From CAYGVT01 sp964353355 (GTDB lineage Archaea; Thermoplasmatota; DTKX01; GCA-020343715): a DNA stretch of 15,212 bases. Each line of letters opens with the position of its first letter. Position 1 is the stretch's first letter. The stretch spans positions 1 through 15,212 of the forward strand of contig CAYGVT010000003.1 of NCBI GenBank assembly GCA_964353355.1, given 5' to 3'. The notes beneath the pieces are model-generated. The model made no database searches and was not told the origin of the DNA. It saw nothing but the letters and a program-made list of their open reading frames with translations. Positions 1-10,300 of the stretch are shown here, in pieces. The position numbers were made by a program, and so were the translations under genes.

Positions 1-314
1 TCTCCGGCGGGCAGCAGCAGCGGCTCTGCATCGCGCGCACCCTCGCCATCGAGCCCGACATCATCCTCATGGACGAGCCTTGCTCGGCCCTCGACCCCAT
101 CGCCACGGGCAAGATCGAGGACCTCATCTTCGAGCTCAAGCGGGACTACACCGTCGTCATCGTCACGCACAACATGCAGCAGGCGGCCCGCGTGAGCGAC
201 TACACGGGGTTCTTCTACCTGGGGGAGCTCATCGAGTTCGGGAGGACCGATGAGCTGTTCGAGATCCCCAGGCATGAGCTCACCGAAAGGTACATCACAG
301 GGAGGTTCGGATAA
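1..314 (+). CDS. pstB: Phosphate ABC transporter ATP-binding protein, C-terminal part (gene cut by window start)
   Basis: ATPase subunit of the high-affinity phosphate importer PstSCAB, acting on the cytosolic face of the membrane. The open frame runs in from the window edge (first whole codon at position 3), so only about the last 103 residues are present and the Walker A loop is missing. Visible motifs in order: the ABC signature SGGQQQR, the Walker B segment IILMDEP, the D-loop SALDP and the switch histidine in VVIVTHNM. The stretch MDEPCSALDPIATGKIE and the ending ELTERYITGRFG are typical of PstB rather than of other ABC ATPases. The stop lies 2 nt before the phoU start, so the two genes are surely co-transcribed. 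The first ATG in view (69) is internal, at Walker B, and is not a start. Confidence 0.96.
   Translation, partial: SGGQQQRLCIARTLAIEPDIILMDEPCSALDPIATGKIEDLIFELKRDYTVVIVTHNMQQAARVSDYTGFFYLGELIEFGRTDELFEIPRHELTERYITGRFG
301..306 (+). promoter_or_regulatory. Ribosome binding site of phoU
   Basis: GGAGGT lies inside the last codons of pstB and ends 10 nt before the phoU ATG at 317. It is a near-perfect Shine-Dalgarno match and fixes that start. Confidence 0.75.
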
Positions 315-316
315 CC

Positions 317-976
317 ATGCCGATGGGACGGGAGAAGTTCGACTCCGAGATGGCGCTGCTCCGCAACGACTTGATCAAGATGGGCGACATTGCGACGCAG
401 ATGCTCTCCAAGTCCGTCGAGGCGTTCAAGAAGCAAGACAGCGGCATCGCGGCATGGGTCGATTCCAAGAAGGGCGACCTCGCCGCGCTCGACCACGCCA
501 TCGAGAAGCGGGCGCTGGAGATGATAACCCTCTACCAGCCCATGGCGTCCGACATGCGGAGGCTCGGCACTTCGCTCAAGCTCAACACCTACCTCTACCG
601 CGTCGGCCGCTATGGCAAGGACATCGCAAGGGACGCCACGGCACTGCTCGGGCAGCCACACATGACGAAGCTCGTGATGATACCCCTCATGATGGACATC
701 ACCGTGTCCATGGTGAAGGACGCACTCGCGGCCTTCGAGACGGAGGACCTATCCCTTATCAAGGACTTCGCCGAGAGGGACGACCAGGTCGACCAGCTGT
801 GGGAGTCCATCTTCAGGGAGTGCCTGACTTACATGATGGAGGACCAGCGCAAGATAACGCCGAGCCTTCACTACATCATGGTCTCCAGGAACCTCGAGCG
901 GGTCGGCGATCAGGCGTGCAAGATGGCCGAGAAGATACACTACATGATCACCGGCGAGCACGTGGAGATCAAGTGA
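317..976 (+). CDS. phoU: Phosphate uptake regulator PhoU
   Basis: PhoU restrains the Pst importer when phosphate is plentiful. It is a cytosolic all-helical protein made of two three-helix bundles that bind metal clusters. The 219-residue product has the usual family length and both repeats. The first repeat includes DLAALDHAIEKRALEMI and an RxxxxxLKxN...RVGRYGKDIA helix. The second includes RDDQVDQLWESIF and the hallmark ERVGDQACKMAEKIHYM near the C-terminus, equivalent to the ERIGD-A-NIAE signature. The ATG follows the pstB stop by 2 nt and has a GGAGGT site upstream, matching the standard pstB-phoU order. In the first repeat the usual LERIGD is replaced by LYRVGRYG, which may change metal binding in that half. 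I see no sign of truncation. Confidence 0.96.
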   Translation: MPMGREKFDSEMALLRNDLIKMGDIATQMLSKSVEAFKKQDSGIAAWVDSKKGDLAALDHAIEKRALEMITLYQPMASDMRRLGTSLKLNTYLYRVGRYGKDIARDATALLGQPHMTKLVMIPLMMDITVSMVKDALAAFETEDLSLIKDFAERDDQVDQLWESIFRECLTYMMEDQRKITPSLHYIMVSRNLERVGDQACKMAEKIHYMITGEHVEIK

Positions 977-1034
977 GGCCCCCGCCGGGTGAGAGGGCAA
1001 GCTACATCATCCTCGCGTGCGCAATAGCCCCCGG

Positions 1035-2399
1035 ATGCAGGACATGGTCGATGCGAGGCGCATCCGCACCATCAGGGACGGCGTCCCCGGGGACGGCCCG
1101 GTCGTCTACTGGATGAGCCGCGACCAACGCTCGGAGGACAACTGGGCGCTGCTCCATGCCCAATCGCTCGCCCTGCACGGGCGGCGGCCGCTGGTCGTGG
1201 CGTTCTCGCTCGCGCCCGCCTTCCTGGGCGCGACCCTCAGGCAGTACGCGTTCATGCTCAGGGGGTTGGGTGAGCTGGACCGCGCCCTCGCGGGGCACGG
1301 CATCCCCCTCCACCTCCTGCGCGGGGGGCCGTCAGCATCCATCCCACGGTTCATCCAGCGCGTGGACGCAAGCGCGCTGGTGTGCGACTTCGACCCGCTG
1401 CGGGTCAAGCGCGCGTGGCAGGCCAAGGTTGCCACCCACGTCCGCGTCCCCGTCGTGGAGGTTGACGCCCACAACGTCGTGCCGTGCTGGGCCGCGTCCC
1501 AGAAGCAGGAGTGGGGGGCATACACGCTGAGGCCCAAGATCTCCCGCCTCCTGCCGGGCTTGCTGCGGGAGGTCCCGCCCCTGGAGGAACACCCGCATGG
1601 GAGGGCGGCGCTGGAGGCGGAGAACGACTGGGACGGCGCGCTGCGACGGCTCAGGGTCGACCGGACCGTCCCCGAGGTGGTGACGCCCGTTCCTGGCGAG
1701 GCCGCCGCCCGCAAATCGCTTCATGAGTTCGTCGAGCGGAAGCTCGATGGCTACGCGGACGCGCACAACGACCCCAACCTCGACGGCCAGTCCGGCCTCT
1801 CGCCGTACCTGCACTTCGGGCATCTCTCGGCGCAGCGCGTGGCGCTCGAGGTGCGCGCGCACCAGGGGGATACCCGCTCGACCGAGGCCTTTCTCGAGCA
1901 GCTCATCGTCAGGCGGGAGCTGGCCGACAACATGTGCCTGCACAACCCGCACTACGACTCGTTCGAGGGCTTCCCCGAGTGGGCCCGCTGCACGCTCGAC
2001 GGCCACCGCGCCGACCGTCGGCCCCACCTCTACTCGCGCGAGGAGCTCGAGGACGGTCGCACCGAGGACGCGGCCTGGAACGCGGCCCAATCGGAGATGG
2101 TGCGCACCGGCAGGATGCACGGCTACATGCGCATGTACTGGGCTAAGAAGCTGCTCGAGTGGACTAGCTCGCCCGAGGAGGCGCTTGCGGTCGCTATCGC
2201 GCTCAACGACAGGTACGGGCTCGACGGCCGCGACCCGAACGGCTACGCGGGCATCGCCTGGAGCATCGGGGGCGTCCACGACCGCGCCTGGGGCGCGAGG
2301 CCCGTCTTCGGGAAGGTGCGGTACATGGGCAGTCGGGGGCTGCGCTCCAAGTTCGACGTGGACGCGTACGTGGGACGGCACCTCGGCGCCCGGGGATGA
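1035..2399 (+). CDS. phr: Class II deoxyribodipyrimidine (CPD) photolyase
   Basis: FAD-containing, light-driven enzyme that splits cyclobutane pyrimidine dimers in DNA. Class II is recognised by the N-terminal GPVVYWMSRDQR, the motif EVDAHNVVPCW, the LSPYLHFGHLS segment and the C-terminal block WNAAQ...MHGYMRMYWAKK, LDGRDPNGYAGIAWSIGG and VHDRAWGARPVFGKVRYM. The electron-transfer tryptophans known from the Methanosarcina mazei enzyme (W360/W381) correspond to W348 and W369 here and are intact. The length of 454 residues fits the family. Start choice: GTG 1017, ATG 1035 and ATG 1044 are all in frame. Comparison with the remembered archaeal N-terminus (M-x3-RIRxL) favours 1035 or 1044; no strong ribosome binding site separates them. 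The gene follows phoU after a gap of about 58 nt and may be read from the same transcript, though no functional link is known. Confidence 0.95.
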   Translation: MQDMVDARRIRTIRDGVPGDGPVVYWMSRDQRSEDNWALLHAQSLALHGRRPLVVAFSLAPAFLGATLRQYAFMLRGLGELDRALAGHGIPLHLLRGGPSASIPRFIQRVDASALVCDFDPLRVKRAWQAKVATHVRVPVVEVDAHNVVPCWAASQKQEWGAYTLRPKISRLLPGLLREVPPLEEHPHGRAALEAENDWDGALRRLRVDRTVPEVVTPVPGEAAARKSLHEFVERKLDGYADAHNDPNLDGQSGLSPYLHFGHLSAQRVALEVRAHQGDTRSTEAFLEQLIVRRELADNMCLHNPHYDSFEGFPEWARCTLDGHRADRRPHLYSREELEDGRTEDAAWNAAQSEMVRTGRMHGYMRMYWAKKLLEWTSSPEEALAVAIALNDRYGLDGRDPNGYAGIAWSIGGVHDRAWGARPVFGKVRYMGSRGLRSKFDVDAYVGRHLGARG

Positions 2400-2402
2400 G
2401 GC

Positions 2403-3977
2403 TCACTCACCACGGCCCGAGGGTGCGCCCGCCATCTCGCCGTGCAGCGCGCGGAACGTCGACCAGAACCTGGTCCGGGCCTCCTCGTACGCCCTCCGCA
2501 CGTCCTCGTCCTCTGTGGGATTGACGACCCTCATCGACGGCACCCATCCCAGCACGTCCTCCTCGCGGGAGAGCTTGGCCCCGACCGCCGCGAGCATCGC
2601 GGCCCCGTAGGCGGTCCCCGGGAAGGCCACGATGTGGCCCAGCGGCCTTCGCACGACATCCGCGACGATGCGACGCCACAGCGCCGAGCCCAGCCCCGCG
2701 TCGACGACGGTCGTCGAGGGGGCCATCGGGACACCCGTGTCCGCCACGGTCCGCATGCCGTCCTCGAGCAGGAAGGCCGCGCCCTCGAGCACGGCCCTGT
2801 ACATGTGCCCGCGGTGGTGCTCCGCCCGCAGCCCTATGAACGCCGCGGACAGGTCGGACCTCCAGAGGGGGCCGCTCGCGCCCGCGAGGAAGGGGTGGAA
2901 CACGAGCCCCCCGGACCCTGGCGGGACCAACGCGGCCTCGCGGTCTAGCGTCTCAATCTGCGTGGAGGTGACCATCTGCGGCATCCAGTGGCCCGCCGCC
3001 CCGCCGAGGTACGCCCCCCCGCCGGAGGAGCATGCCAGGTCGTTCGGCCTTATCACGTGCGGCACCGTGACCATCCTCGGCAGCACCTTGCTGTCCGGAC
3101 CCCCGTCCCTGAGGAGGCCCCAGGTCCAGCTCGTCCCCATGATGAGCGCGTTCTCCCCCGGGGATGCGGCGCCCACCGCGAGCATGGCCACCGCCGTGTC
3201 CACCCCGCCAGCGACTACCGGCACCCCCTCGGGGATGCCCGAGAGCGCCGCGCCGATGCCCGTGGCCTCCCCGACGACCTCATCCGGCCGCACGATGGTG
3301 CCGAAGAGGTCCGACCTCACCTCGAGCCGCATCCCCGCGATGCCCGAGGCCACCTTGCCAAGCAGGTCCGCCATCTCCTGGTTGACCTGCCAGGTCCGCG
3401 CATCGAGCAGGCCCCCGAAGTTGGCCATCGACGACAGGTCGGTCGTGTGCTCCCCCGTGAGGAGCCTTGCGATGTAGCCCACCGGTGTGAGGAGCCGGTG
3501 GGTGCGAAGGTAGAGCCCCGTCTCGCGAGCCATGTACCACACGAGCTTCACGAACCCGAAGTAGGGGTCGATGACGTCCATGCCGGTCACGGTGCGGAGC
3601 ACATCCGTCGGTAGGTCCCGTCTCAAGGCCTCGGCCTCGGCCGTCGCGCGACGGTCGAGCCATATGGGCACGCTCCTCAGCGGCTCGAAGTCGGTGCTGA
3701 CCGGCACGCCGAGCCCGCCGAAGAGCCCCGTGACCGCGACGGATTCGATGTAGATGCGGCGCTTCTGCGATGCCAGCACGCACTCCCTGCACACTCGCAT
3801 GGCGGCATCGGCCCACACCTTGGGGTCCTGCTCCGCGCCCCCGGGCCACCTCTCGGAGATCGTGAAGCCCGGCGCGTAGGGAAGGATGTGGCGCGCGAGG
3901 ACCCGCCCCGAGCTCGTGTCCACGAGGACGCCCGTGGCGCGCGATGTCCCGATGTCAAGCCCCAGCACGAGAGACAT
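2403..3977 (-). CDS. FGGY-family carbohydrate kinase (xylulokinase-like, substrate unknown)
   Basis: ATP-dependent sugar kinase of the FGGY family, 524 residues, usual length. The N-terminal actin-like phosphate loop is seen as GLDIGTS (D8). The likely catalytic base is the aspartate of AGGVDTAVAML (about D260). The C-terminal ATPase half carries GSGGLVFHPFLAG and the adenosine region DAGLGSALWRRIVADVVRRP (about 426-445), ending with GTAYGAAMLAA. The adenosine loop has DAGLGS where many relatives have GGGAxS, a mild departure. Overall it is nearest to xylulokinase-like members, but substrate cannot be read from sequence, and no isomerase, aldolase or sugar transporter lies next to it. The start MSLVLGLDIGT is typical; GAGGGG lies 5-10 nt upstream. 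The stop is 3 nt from the end of the convergent photolyase gene. Confidence 0.9.
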   Translation of the reverse strand: MSLVLGLDIGTSRATGVLVDTSSGRVLARHILPYAPGFTISERWPGGAEQDPKVWADAAMRVCRECVLASQKRRIYIESVAVTGLFGGLGVPVSTDFEPLRSVPIWLDRRATAEAEALRRDLPTDVLRTVTGMDVIDPYFGFVKLVWYMARETGLYLRTHRLLTPVGYIARLLTGEHTTDLSSMANFGGLLDARTWQVNQEMADLLGKVASGIAGMRLEVRSDLFGTIVRPDEVVGEATGIGAALSGIPEGVPVVAGGVDTAVAMLAVGAASPGENALIMGTSWTWGLLRDGGPDSKVLPRMVTVPHVIRPNDLACSSGGGAYLGGAAGHWMPQMVTSTQIETLDREAALVPPGSGGLVFHPFLAGASGPLWRSDLSAAFIGLRAEHHRGHMYRAVLEGAAFLLEDGMRTVADTGVPMAPSTTVVDAGLGSALWRRIVADVVRRPLGHIVAFPGTAYGAAMLAAVGAKLSREEDVLGWVPSMRVVNPTEDEDVRRAYEEARTRFWSTFRALHGEMAGAPSGRGE

Positions 3978-3990
3978 TCGAACCCCTCGC

Positions 3991-4000
3991 GCTTATATTG
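3991..4000 (-). promoter_or_regulatory. Possible TATA box of the FGGY kinase gene
   Basis: On the minus strand the text reads CAATATAAGC, centred about 19 nt upstream of the kinase ATG (3977). It is a good TATA-like string, but 19 nt is shorter than the usual 25-28 nt from TATA to transcript start, which would put initiation inside the gene. A weaker GGATTATCAC element at 4011-4020 is better placed, leaving a leader of about 11 nt. Either could be used, so confidence is low. Confidence 0.35.
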
Positions 4001-4071
4001 CCCCGGGAGGGTGATAATCCTTTCCCACGTTCGATGGCGGTCCGCACGTCGCAGTGATGCGGCGGATGCGG

Positions 4072-4198
4072 GAGTGGCGCAGGGAGGACTGGAGGCGGGA
4101 AGGCTGGGAGGCGGTAGGAAGGGAGGTTCTGTCGCACGGAGGTCTGGGGGCGGGGTGGCAAGGGGGAAATGAGGCGGGGGGCCGGGGAGCGGCACGGG
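4072..4198 (+). other. G-run-rich purine tract in the gap before the giant gene
   Basis: The 3978-4322 gap between two divergent genes holds no convincing ORF. Its middle is strongly strand-biased: many GGG to GGGGGG runs on the + strand separated by A-rich or mixed spacers. Examples are runs at 4146-4150, 4152-4155, 4162-4166, 4176-4181, 4184-4187 and 4196-4198. Such runs could form a G-quadruplex, although one loop (4167-4175) is 9 nt. The repeated GGGAGG-like units at 4072-4135 may simply be low-complexity expansion. Confidence 0.4.
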
Positions 4199-4271
4199 AC
4201 AGGCGTCGCCTCCGCGGCATCGGGCTAGGCCCACCCCCCCCGGAAGGCCACCCAGCAGCGGCTGCCGGGGT

Positions 4272-4285
4272 CGAAACCTTTATCC
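4272..4285 (+). promoter_or_regulatory. BRE/TATA promoter of the giant surface-protein gene
   Basis: CGAAACCTTTATCC combines a purine-rich BRE (CGAAA) with a TTTAT TATA core centred near 4280. Adding about 26 nt places the transcript start near 4306, giving a leader of about 16 nt to the ATG at 4323. That leader contains AAGGGATG (4313-4320), a moderate Shine-Dalgarno match. Confidence 0.65.
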
Positions 4286-4322
4286 GCACAGGTATTCATT
4301 CGAGCCCGTCAGAAGGGATGTC

Positions 4323-7300
4323 ATGGCCAGCTGGCGGTCGCCGCTCTTGCTCCTGGGGGTGGCACTTGCCATCTCCGGGTGCGCGGCCATCGCGTCCGCG
4401 GGGCCTGACCCCCCGCACGTCGACGGCGGGAGCACGACGTTCGTCGGGAACTGGACCGTCGACCCGCTCGACGACCTCCTCTACGTCAACCAGACCATCG
4501 TCCTCGACGGCAACCTCACGGTGGACGAGAACGCCACGCTGGAGCTGCGCAACTGCACGCTCGTCATGAACTCCACCTTCAATGGCCAGTTCTCCATCCT
4601 GGTCCGTGCGAACGGAACGATGCGCGCGCTCCAGGGCACGACGGTGACGTGCCGAATCGACCTCGGCGGCCCAGGGCCGGGGTTCATGTGGTCCGTGAGT
4701 GCGGGTGGCCGCATCGTTATGGACGGCTCGCGGCTCGTCGGTGCCGGCTGGGACGACGAATACCCCGGCCTCGTCCTGGAGGCGGGGGGCAGCGCGCTCA
4801 ATCTCTCCTCTATCGAGCACTGCCATCGAGGCCTCACCGCGCTGGGCGGTCCCAGCACGGTGGAGAACCTCACCATCTCCAACTGCAGCGTGGGCATCCT
4901 GTGGAAGGCGCCGTCGTCCGTCCTGGCGAACGTGAGCTGCCAGGACTGCAATGCCACAGGGGTCGTGCTGGAGGGCTGCGCCGATGTCATCGTCGCCGAC
5001 CTGACGGCGGTCGATTGCGGAGAGGGGCTGCGCGTGGCCGCGGACGCGACCGGCATCGTGGTCCGCGACGTGGAGGTGAGGGGCTCCTCCATCGGGGTGA
5101 ACTGCTCCTCGGACGGCGCCGTCCTCCAGCGCGTGTCCGGGACCGACTGCGACGTGTGCCTGCGCGTGTCGGGGAACGACACCTGGGCGGAGGACGTGAG
5201 GGCATCGCTCACGGCCTCCGCGCCCCCCGCGACCGCTGGCGTCCTGGTCACGGGCGGTGCGGTCCGGGTGCGCCTCGTGACCCTCGACATCTCCGGGCCT
5301 GACGACGCCATCCTCGTGCTCGGGGGCTGCTCGGGGCTGAGGGTCTCCGACCTGCGCGTGAGGTCGGTCGTGGACGGGGGGGTCGCCATCGACGCCTCCC
5401 CCGGCAGGGCGTCCGATGTCCGGCTCGAGAGGCTCACGCTGGCCGTCGCGGGCGTCAGCTACGGCATCGCTCTGCGCGGCCTCGATGGCGTCGTCGTCGA
5501 CACCGCTGACATCTCTGGCCCCCCGTCGTACGCCGTCGACCTCCGTGACTGCAGCGACGTCCAGCTCGAATCGGTGCAGGCGACCGCGTCGCAACGGGTC
5601 ATCTCGGCGGACGGCTCAGGGGCATGGGGAAACCTGACCATCACCGGGTGCGACCTCGACGGCGCCCAGTACGGCCTCTGGTCGGAGGACGTGCCCAGGC
5701 TGCGCATCTCCGATTCCATCTTCCTCTACTCGGCGATCGACTGCATCATCGCAAGGCGCGTGGCAGATGTGGGCATCACCGACTGCGCCATATCGGGCGG
5801 CCTCAGGTCCGGCATCGAGCTGTTCTCGTGCCAAGGGGTCGTGCTCGGGTCCATCACCATCTCGGACGTCCCATACCCCGTGTACATGCAAGACACCCGC
5901 AACATCACCATCGACGGGTGCTTGGCGGACGCCTGCGACACGGGCATGTGGTTCTCGGGTTGCGTGAACCTGGACATGCTTGACACGACGGTCACCGCCT
6001 GCGTCCTCGGTTTCGCGTTCAACGCGTCGTCCGACCTGGCGCTGTTCACGCTCACCGCCCAGCAGGCCTCCGACGCGGGATTTGCACTGGAGGGCGGGAC
6101 GACGGGCGCGGTGCTCGACAACGCGAGCATCCGGTCCTGCCCGACGGGCGTCCGGCTGTCCGGGGCCGCGACCTCGTCGATACTGCTGCGGTCCATCGAC
6201 TTGCAGAACTGCACCGAGGGCGTCAACGCGAGCTGGGCCGGCGCCGACATCGTCGTGAACTCGACCGCGTTCGACGCTCTTAAGGTCGGCGTGTCCGCGA
6301 CGGGGGGCTCCGAGGTACGCGTCGAGGACGGTTCGTTCGTGGGCTGCACGATGGCGCTCAGGTCGGACCTCTCGTCCTGGCTCAACTGGACCGTAGCCTC
6401 CCCCACCGACATGGAGGACTGCTCGGCCCTCCTGCGCGGCCGCATCGAGCTGCTCGGTGGCGGGGGGCTCAACATCACGCGCTGCGACGTCGTGTTCCTG
6501 TCAAGGTCGGACCTCGATGCGGGCATCGCGTCCGTGGATGGGTCGACCCTCCGGCTGTCCGGCTCGTCGTTCTCCGCGGGCGCGGCGAGCGCGTTCCACA
6601 TAGACTCGTCCGGGGCGCTCGACATCAGGGACTGCAACGTGTCCGACGGCACGGACGCCACCAGCGTCGGCGCGCTCACGGTCGCGGGCGATGCCGCGTG
6701 GGTCGGCAGCTCCACGTTCAGCGACTGCGCCGTGGCGGTCCGCATCACGGGCGACTTCGCCACGATAGCAGGATGCGAGTTCTCTGGCAACACTTACGCC
6801 GACATCGTGCTGGGGGGCGCGCTCCGGCCCATCGTCTCGGGATGCGACCTCGTCGTCGCGGCGAGGGGCATCGCCGGCACCTTCGACGGTTCGCTGACGT
6901 TGAGCGACACTTACATCGATGGCAGGGGCGCGTCGGCCGAGGCGCTCTCGCTCGCCAACGACGCGTCGGTGAGGGCGACCCTCACCCTCCGCAACGTAAC
7001 CATCGCGCACTTCTCCCCCTCCGTCCCGGCGGTCGTGGACCAGCACCAGGGCTCGACTCTCCTGGAGGACTGCGTCCTTCTCGACGGGGTCGGGCTCTCG
7101 CTCGGCCCGAGGGGTGGGGCCATGGTCCAGGTCAGGCGCGTCGCCGCGATGGGTTCCTCGGTCGGCATCTCCGCGACGCCGTTCCTCGTCGAGAACTGCT
7201 CGTTCAACGATTCCCTCCTGCAACTCACCGATTGCCTGCAGGGGGGCGTCGTGGACGGATGCCTATTCGAGGGGACGCCATCGCCAGCCCCGGCCATGGT

Positions 7301-10300
7301 GGTACTGAGGAGCAGGTACGTCACGCTCGTCGGGGTGGACGTGGACGTCGTCGGCGATGCCCTATCGATTCTGGACGACTCCAGCCTGAGGCTCGTGACC
7401 TCCTCCATCATATGCACGGGCATCGCGCTCGAAGTGAACTCGTCCCAGCTCGAGGCCGAGTCGACCGGGCTTTACAACCTCTCGGGCGATGGCCTGAGGG
7501 CGTCGGGCGTGTCCGCCACCGTCGAGCTTGGTAACTGCACGATCTCAGCGAACCCGGGCCGCACGGGCCACGATGTCGTGGTCACGTCGAACGCCGAGGC
7601 ATGGCTCGTCAACACCACCTTCGACAGGACGTCGGTCGTCACCGCGGACTCTGGACGCCTCCATGTGGTTTGGTACGCGACGTTCGAGCTGCGCCCACCC
7701 TGGGGAGGCACGGTGGACCGCCCGACGACCTTCACCATCACCGACGCCAAGGGAGATGAGGTCGTGAACGTCACGGACGTGCGCGGGGTGTTCGAGCTGC
7801 ACGAGCTGCTGGAGGACTCGGGCACGCGCACGATGCTCACGCCCCACCAGCTCTTCGCCGAGGACCGCTCCCGCGGCGTCAGGTGGGAGGGCGAGCTAAC
7901 CTTCGACAGGACGCTGCACGTGACCATCGACCTACTGGACATGGAGCTCCCGTTCGCGCGCGCGGGACCGGACCAGGTCGTGGTCGAGGACAGCCTTGTC
8001 ACGCTCGACGGCATGTCATCCTCTGACAACGACCCGACATTCGGGATGACGGGCACCTTCGTCTGGACGTTCGACGATTACGGCACACCCGTGACGCTCT
8101 CTGGCGCCCGCGTCGACCACGTCTTCTCCGTCCCCGGCAGCTTCCAGATAACGCTCACGGTGAGGGACGGCGCTGGCAACGTCGGCACCGACCCGCTGGT
8201 GGTGCAGGTCCTCGACGCGACCCCTCCTGTCATCGTATTCGAGGGCAACGTCTCGGTCGACGAGGACACTCCCTACATCTTCGACGCGTCCGCCACGACC
8301 GACAACGACCCGCGGTTCGAGGTCTCGAACGGCCGGTTCGTCTGGACCTTCCAGGTCCCCGGGGGACCGCTCACGGTGGAGGGGGCGGCGGTGATTGCCA
8401 GCTTCCCGGAGCCGGGCACCTACGCGGCGCGCCTGACCGTCTACGACAGGGAGTCCAACAACGCCGAGGCCGACTTCTGGGTGGAGGTCCTCGACCGCAC
8501 GGCCCCCGAGATCGTGGGCTTGCGGGACACGGTGGTGTTCGCGCCGACCCCCAACCTCCTCGACGCCTCCCGCTCCGTCGACAACGTCGGCATCGCGACC
8601 TACAGGTGGGTCGTCGAGCACGACTCCCAGACCATCACGCTCGAGGGCCCGACGCCCCAGTTCTCGTTCGACGGCCTCGGCATCTACGACGTGACCCTCA
8701 CGCTCGAGGACGCCGCGCACAACGCCAACTGGACCTCTTTCGCCATCGTTTACGATGACGTGCCCGTCATCACGCTGCCATCGCACGTCGTCGCCATGGC
8801 CCTCTCGCCCCTCGAGGTGACGTTCAAGGTGCAGGACGAGTTCAACGACGGCCTTGCGTTCAGCCTCGCATCCGGCCCCGCGGGCGTGACCTTCAGCCCC
8901 GGCCCCGAGGGCATCAGGCTGCTTTGGACGCCGCAGGGCGGGACGGGCGGGTACGAGAGCATGGACGTCATGTTCGACGTGTCCGTCAACGACGGCTATG
9001 TCGACGCGGTCGGGCGCATGACCGTCTGGGTCAACCCCGCGAGGGGGGATGGCAACCATCCCCCGGTCATCACCTCGACGCCGCCGCTCGCGGCGAAGCG
9101 CGCCGCGCCTTACATCTACTCGGTTTTTGCGACGGACCCCGACGGCGACAGGCTCGGCTACGTGCTCGTGGCGGGCCCCGCGGGGATGGCGGTGAGCGTC
9201 GAGGGGACCGTTTCCTGGACGCCGCCGTTCGAGACGGGCACCATCGCGGTCCACGTGAACCTCGGCGTGACGGACGGCCAGGCCATCGTGGTCCAGGAGT
9301 GGGACATCCGGTTCCGTGAGCCCCCGAACCAGGCGCCCCGCATCGCCTTCAGCATCCCCTCGCTCGAGGTGAAGGTCCTCGAGGAGTTCACAGTCGACCT
9401 CACGCCCTTCGTGCCGGACGGGAGCGCCTACCAGGTGGACGCTGACGACCCCAACCTGGTGCTCAGCTGGTCCGTCCGGTTCAACGCCTCGGCGGTGACC
9501 CTGGTCGAACATGAGAAGCTGGTCTTCCGGTTCAGGGCGCTCGAGGTGAGCGCCGAGCTCGAGCTCGAGTTCGTGGTGACGGACCCCTCTGGAGCAAACG
9601 ATTCGACCACGATGGGGCTCGCCATCCTGCCGCCCCCGGTCCCCGGAGGGGACCATGACTGGTGGCCCTGGATGCTGCTCGTCCTCGTCGTCGCGGGCGT
9701 GGTCGCGACCGTCGGGGTGGGCGTGGGCGCCTCGAGGCGCCGCAGGAGGCTGGCGGCCGCCGAGGCGCGGATACGGGCGATGGACGCCGAAGCGGCCGAG
9801 CCGGAGCAGCCCCGGTTCGCGCCCACGGCCGTCCCGAGCTCCCCGGCGTCCCAGGCGGGCGTCGTGGTGGCCGAGGAGACGTCGGTCACCGCTGCCTCGC
9901 GCGCGCTGACCGAGCAGGACGTCGCAGTCGAGCTTGAGGAGGAGATGCTCGAGGATGACCTGGACGAGCTGCTGGCCGATATGGGCTCCTTCCAGGAGAT
10001 ACCCTCGGCCGCGGCGCGTCCGGCCTCGCTCAGGGCCCGCGCCGCCGCCATCGCCGAGGCCGCTACCGGGACGCCCGCTCCCCCAGCCCCACCTCCCGCC
10101 GCCCAGCCATCGGCCGTGAGCAGACCGTTCGTCCTCGAGGGCGTGGCCGTCCTGGGCAAGGACGGCAGGACTCTCGCATCGACGGGTCGCGTCGACGAGG
10201 TCATCGGTCCCGTGCAGAAGGCGGTGCTCGACGTACTGGCGGCCCGCGACGCGACCAACGACGCGACCCTCGAGGTCGAGGGGCGCAGGGTCATCGTCAT

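Noticed and set aside
3978..4322. Short frames in both directions across the gap before the giant gene
   Set aside because: They are Arg/Pro/Gly low-complexity readings of the G-rich tract, without start signals.
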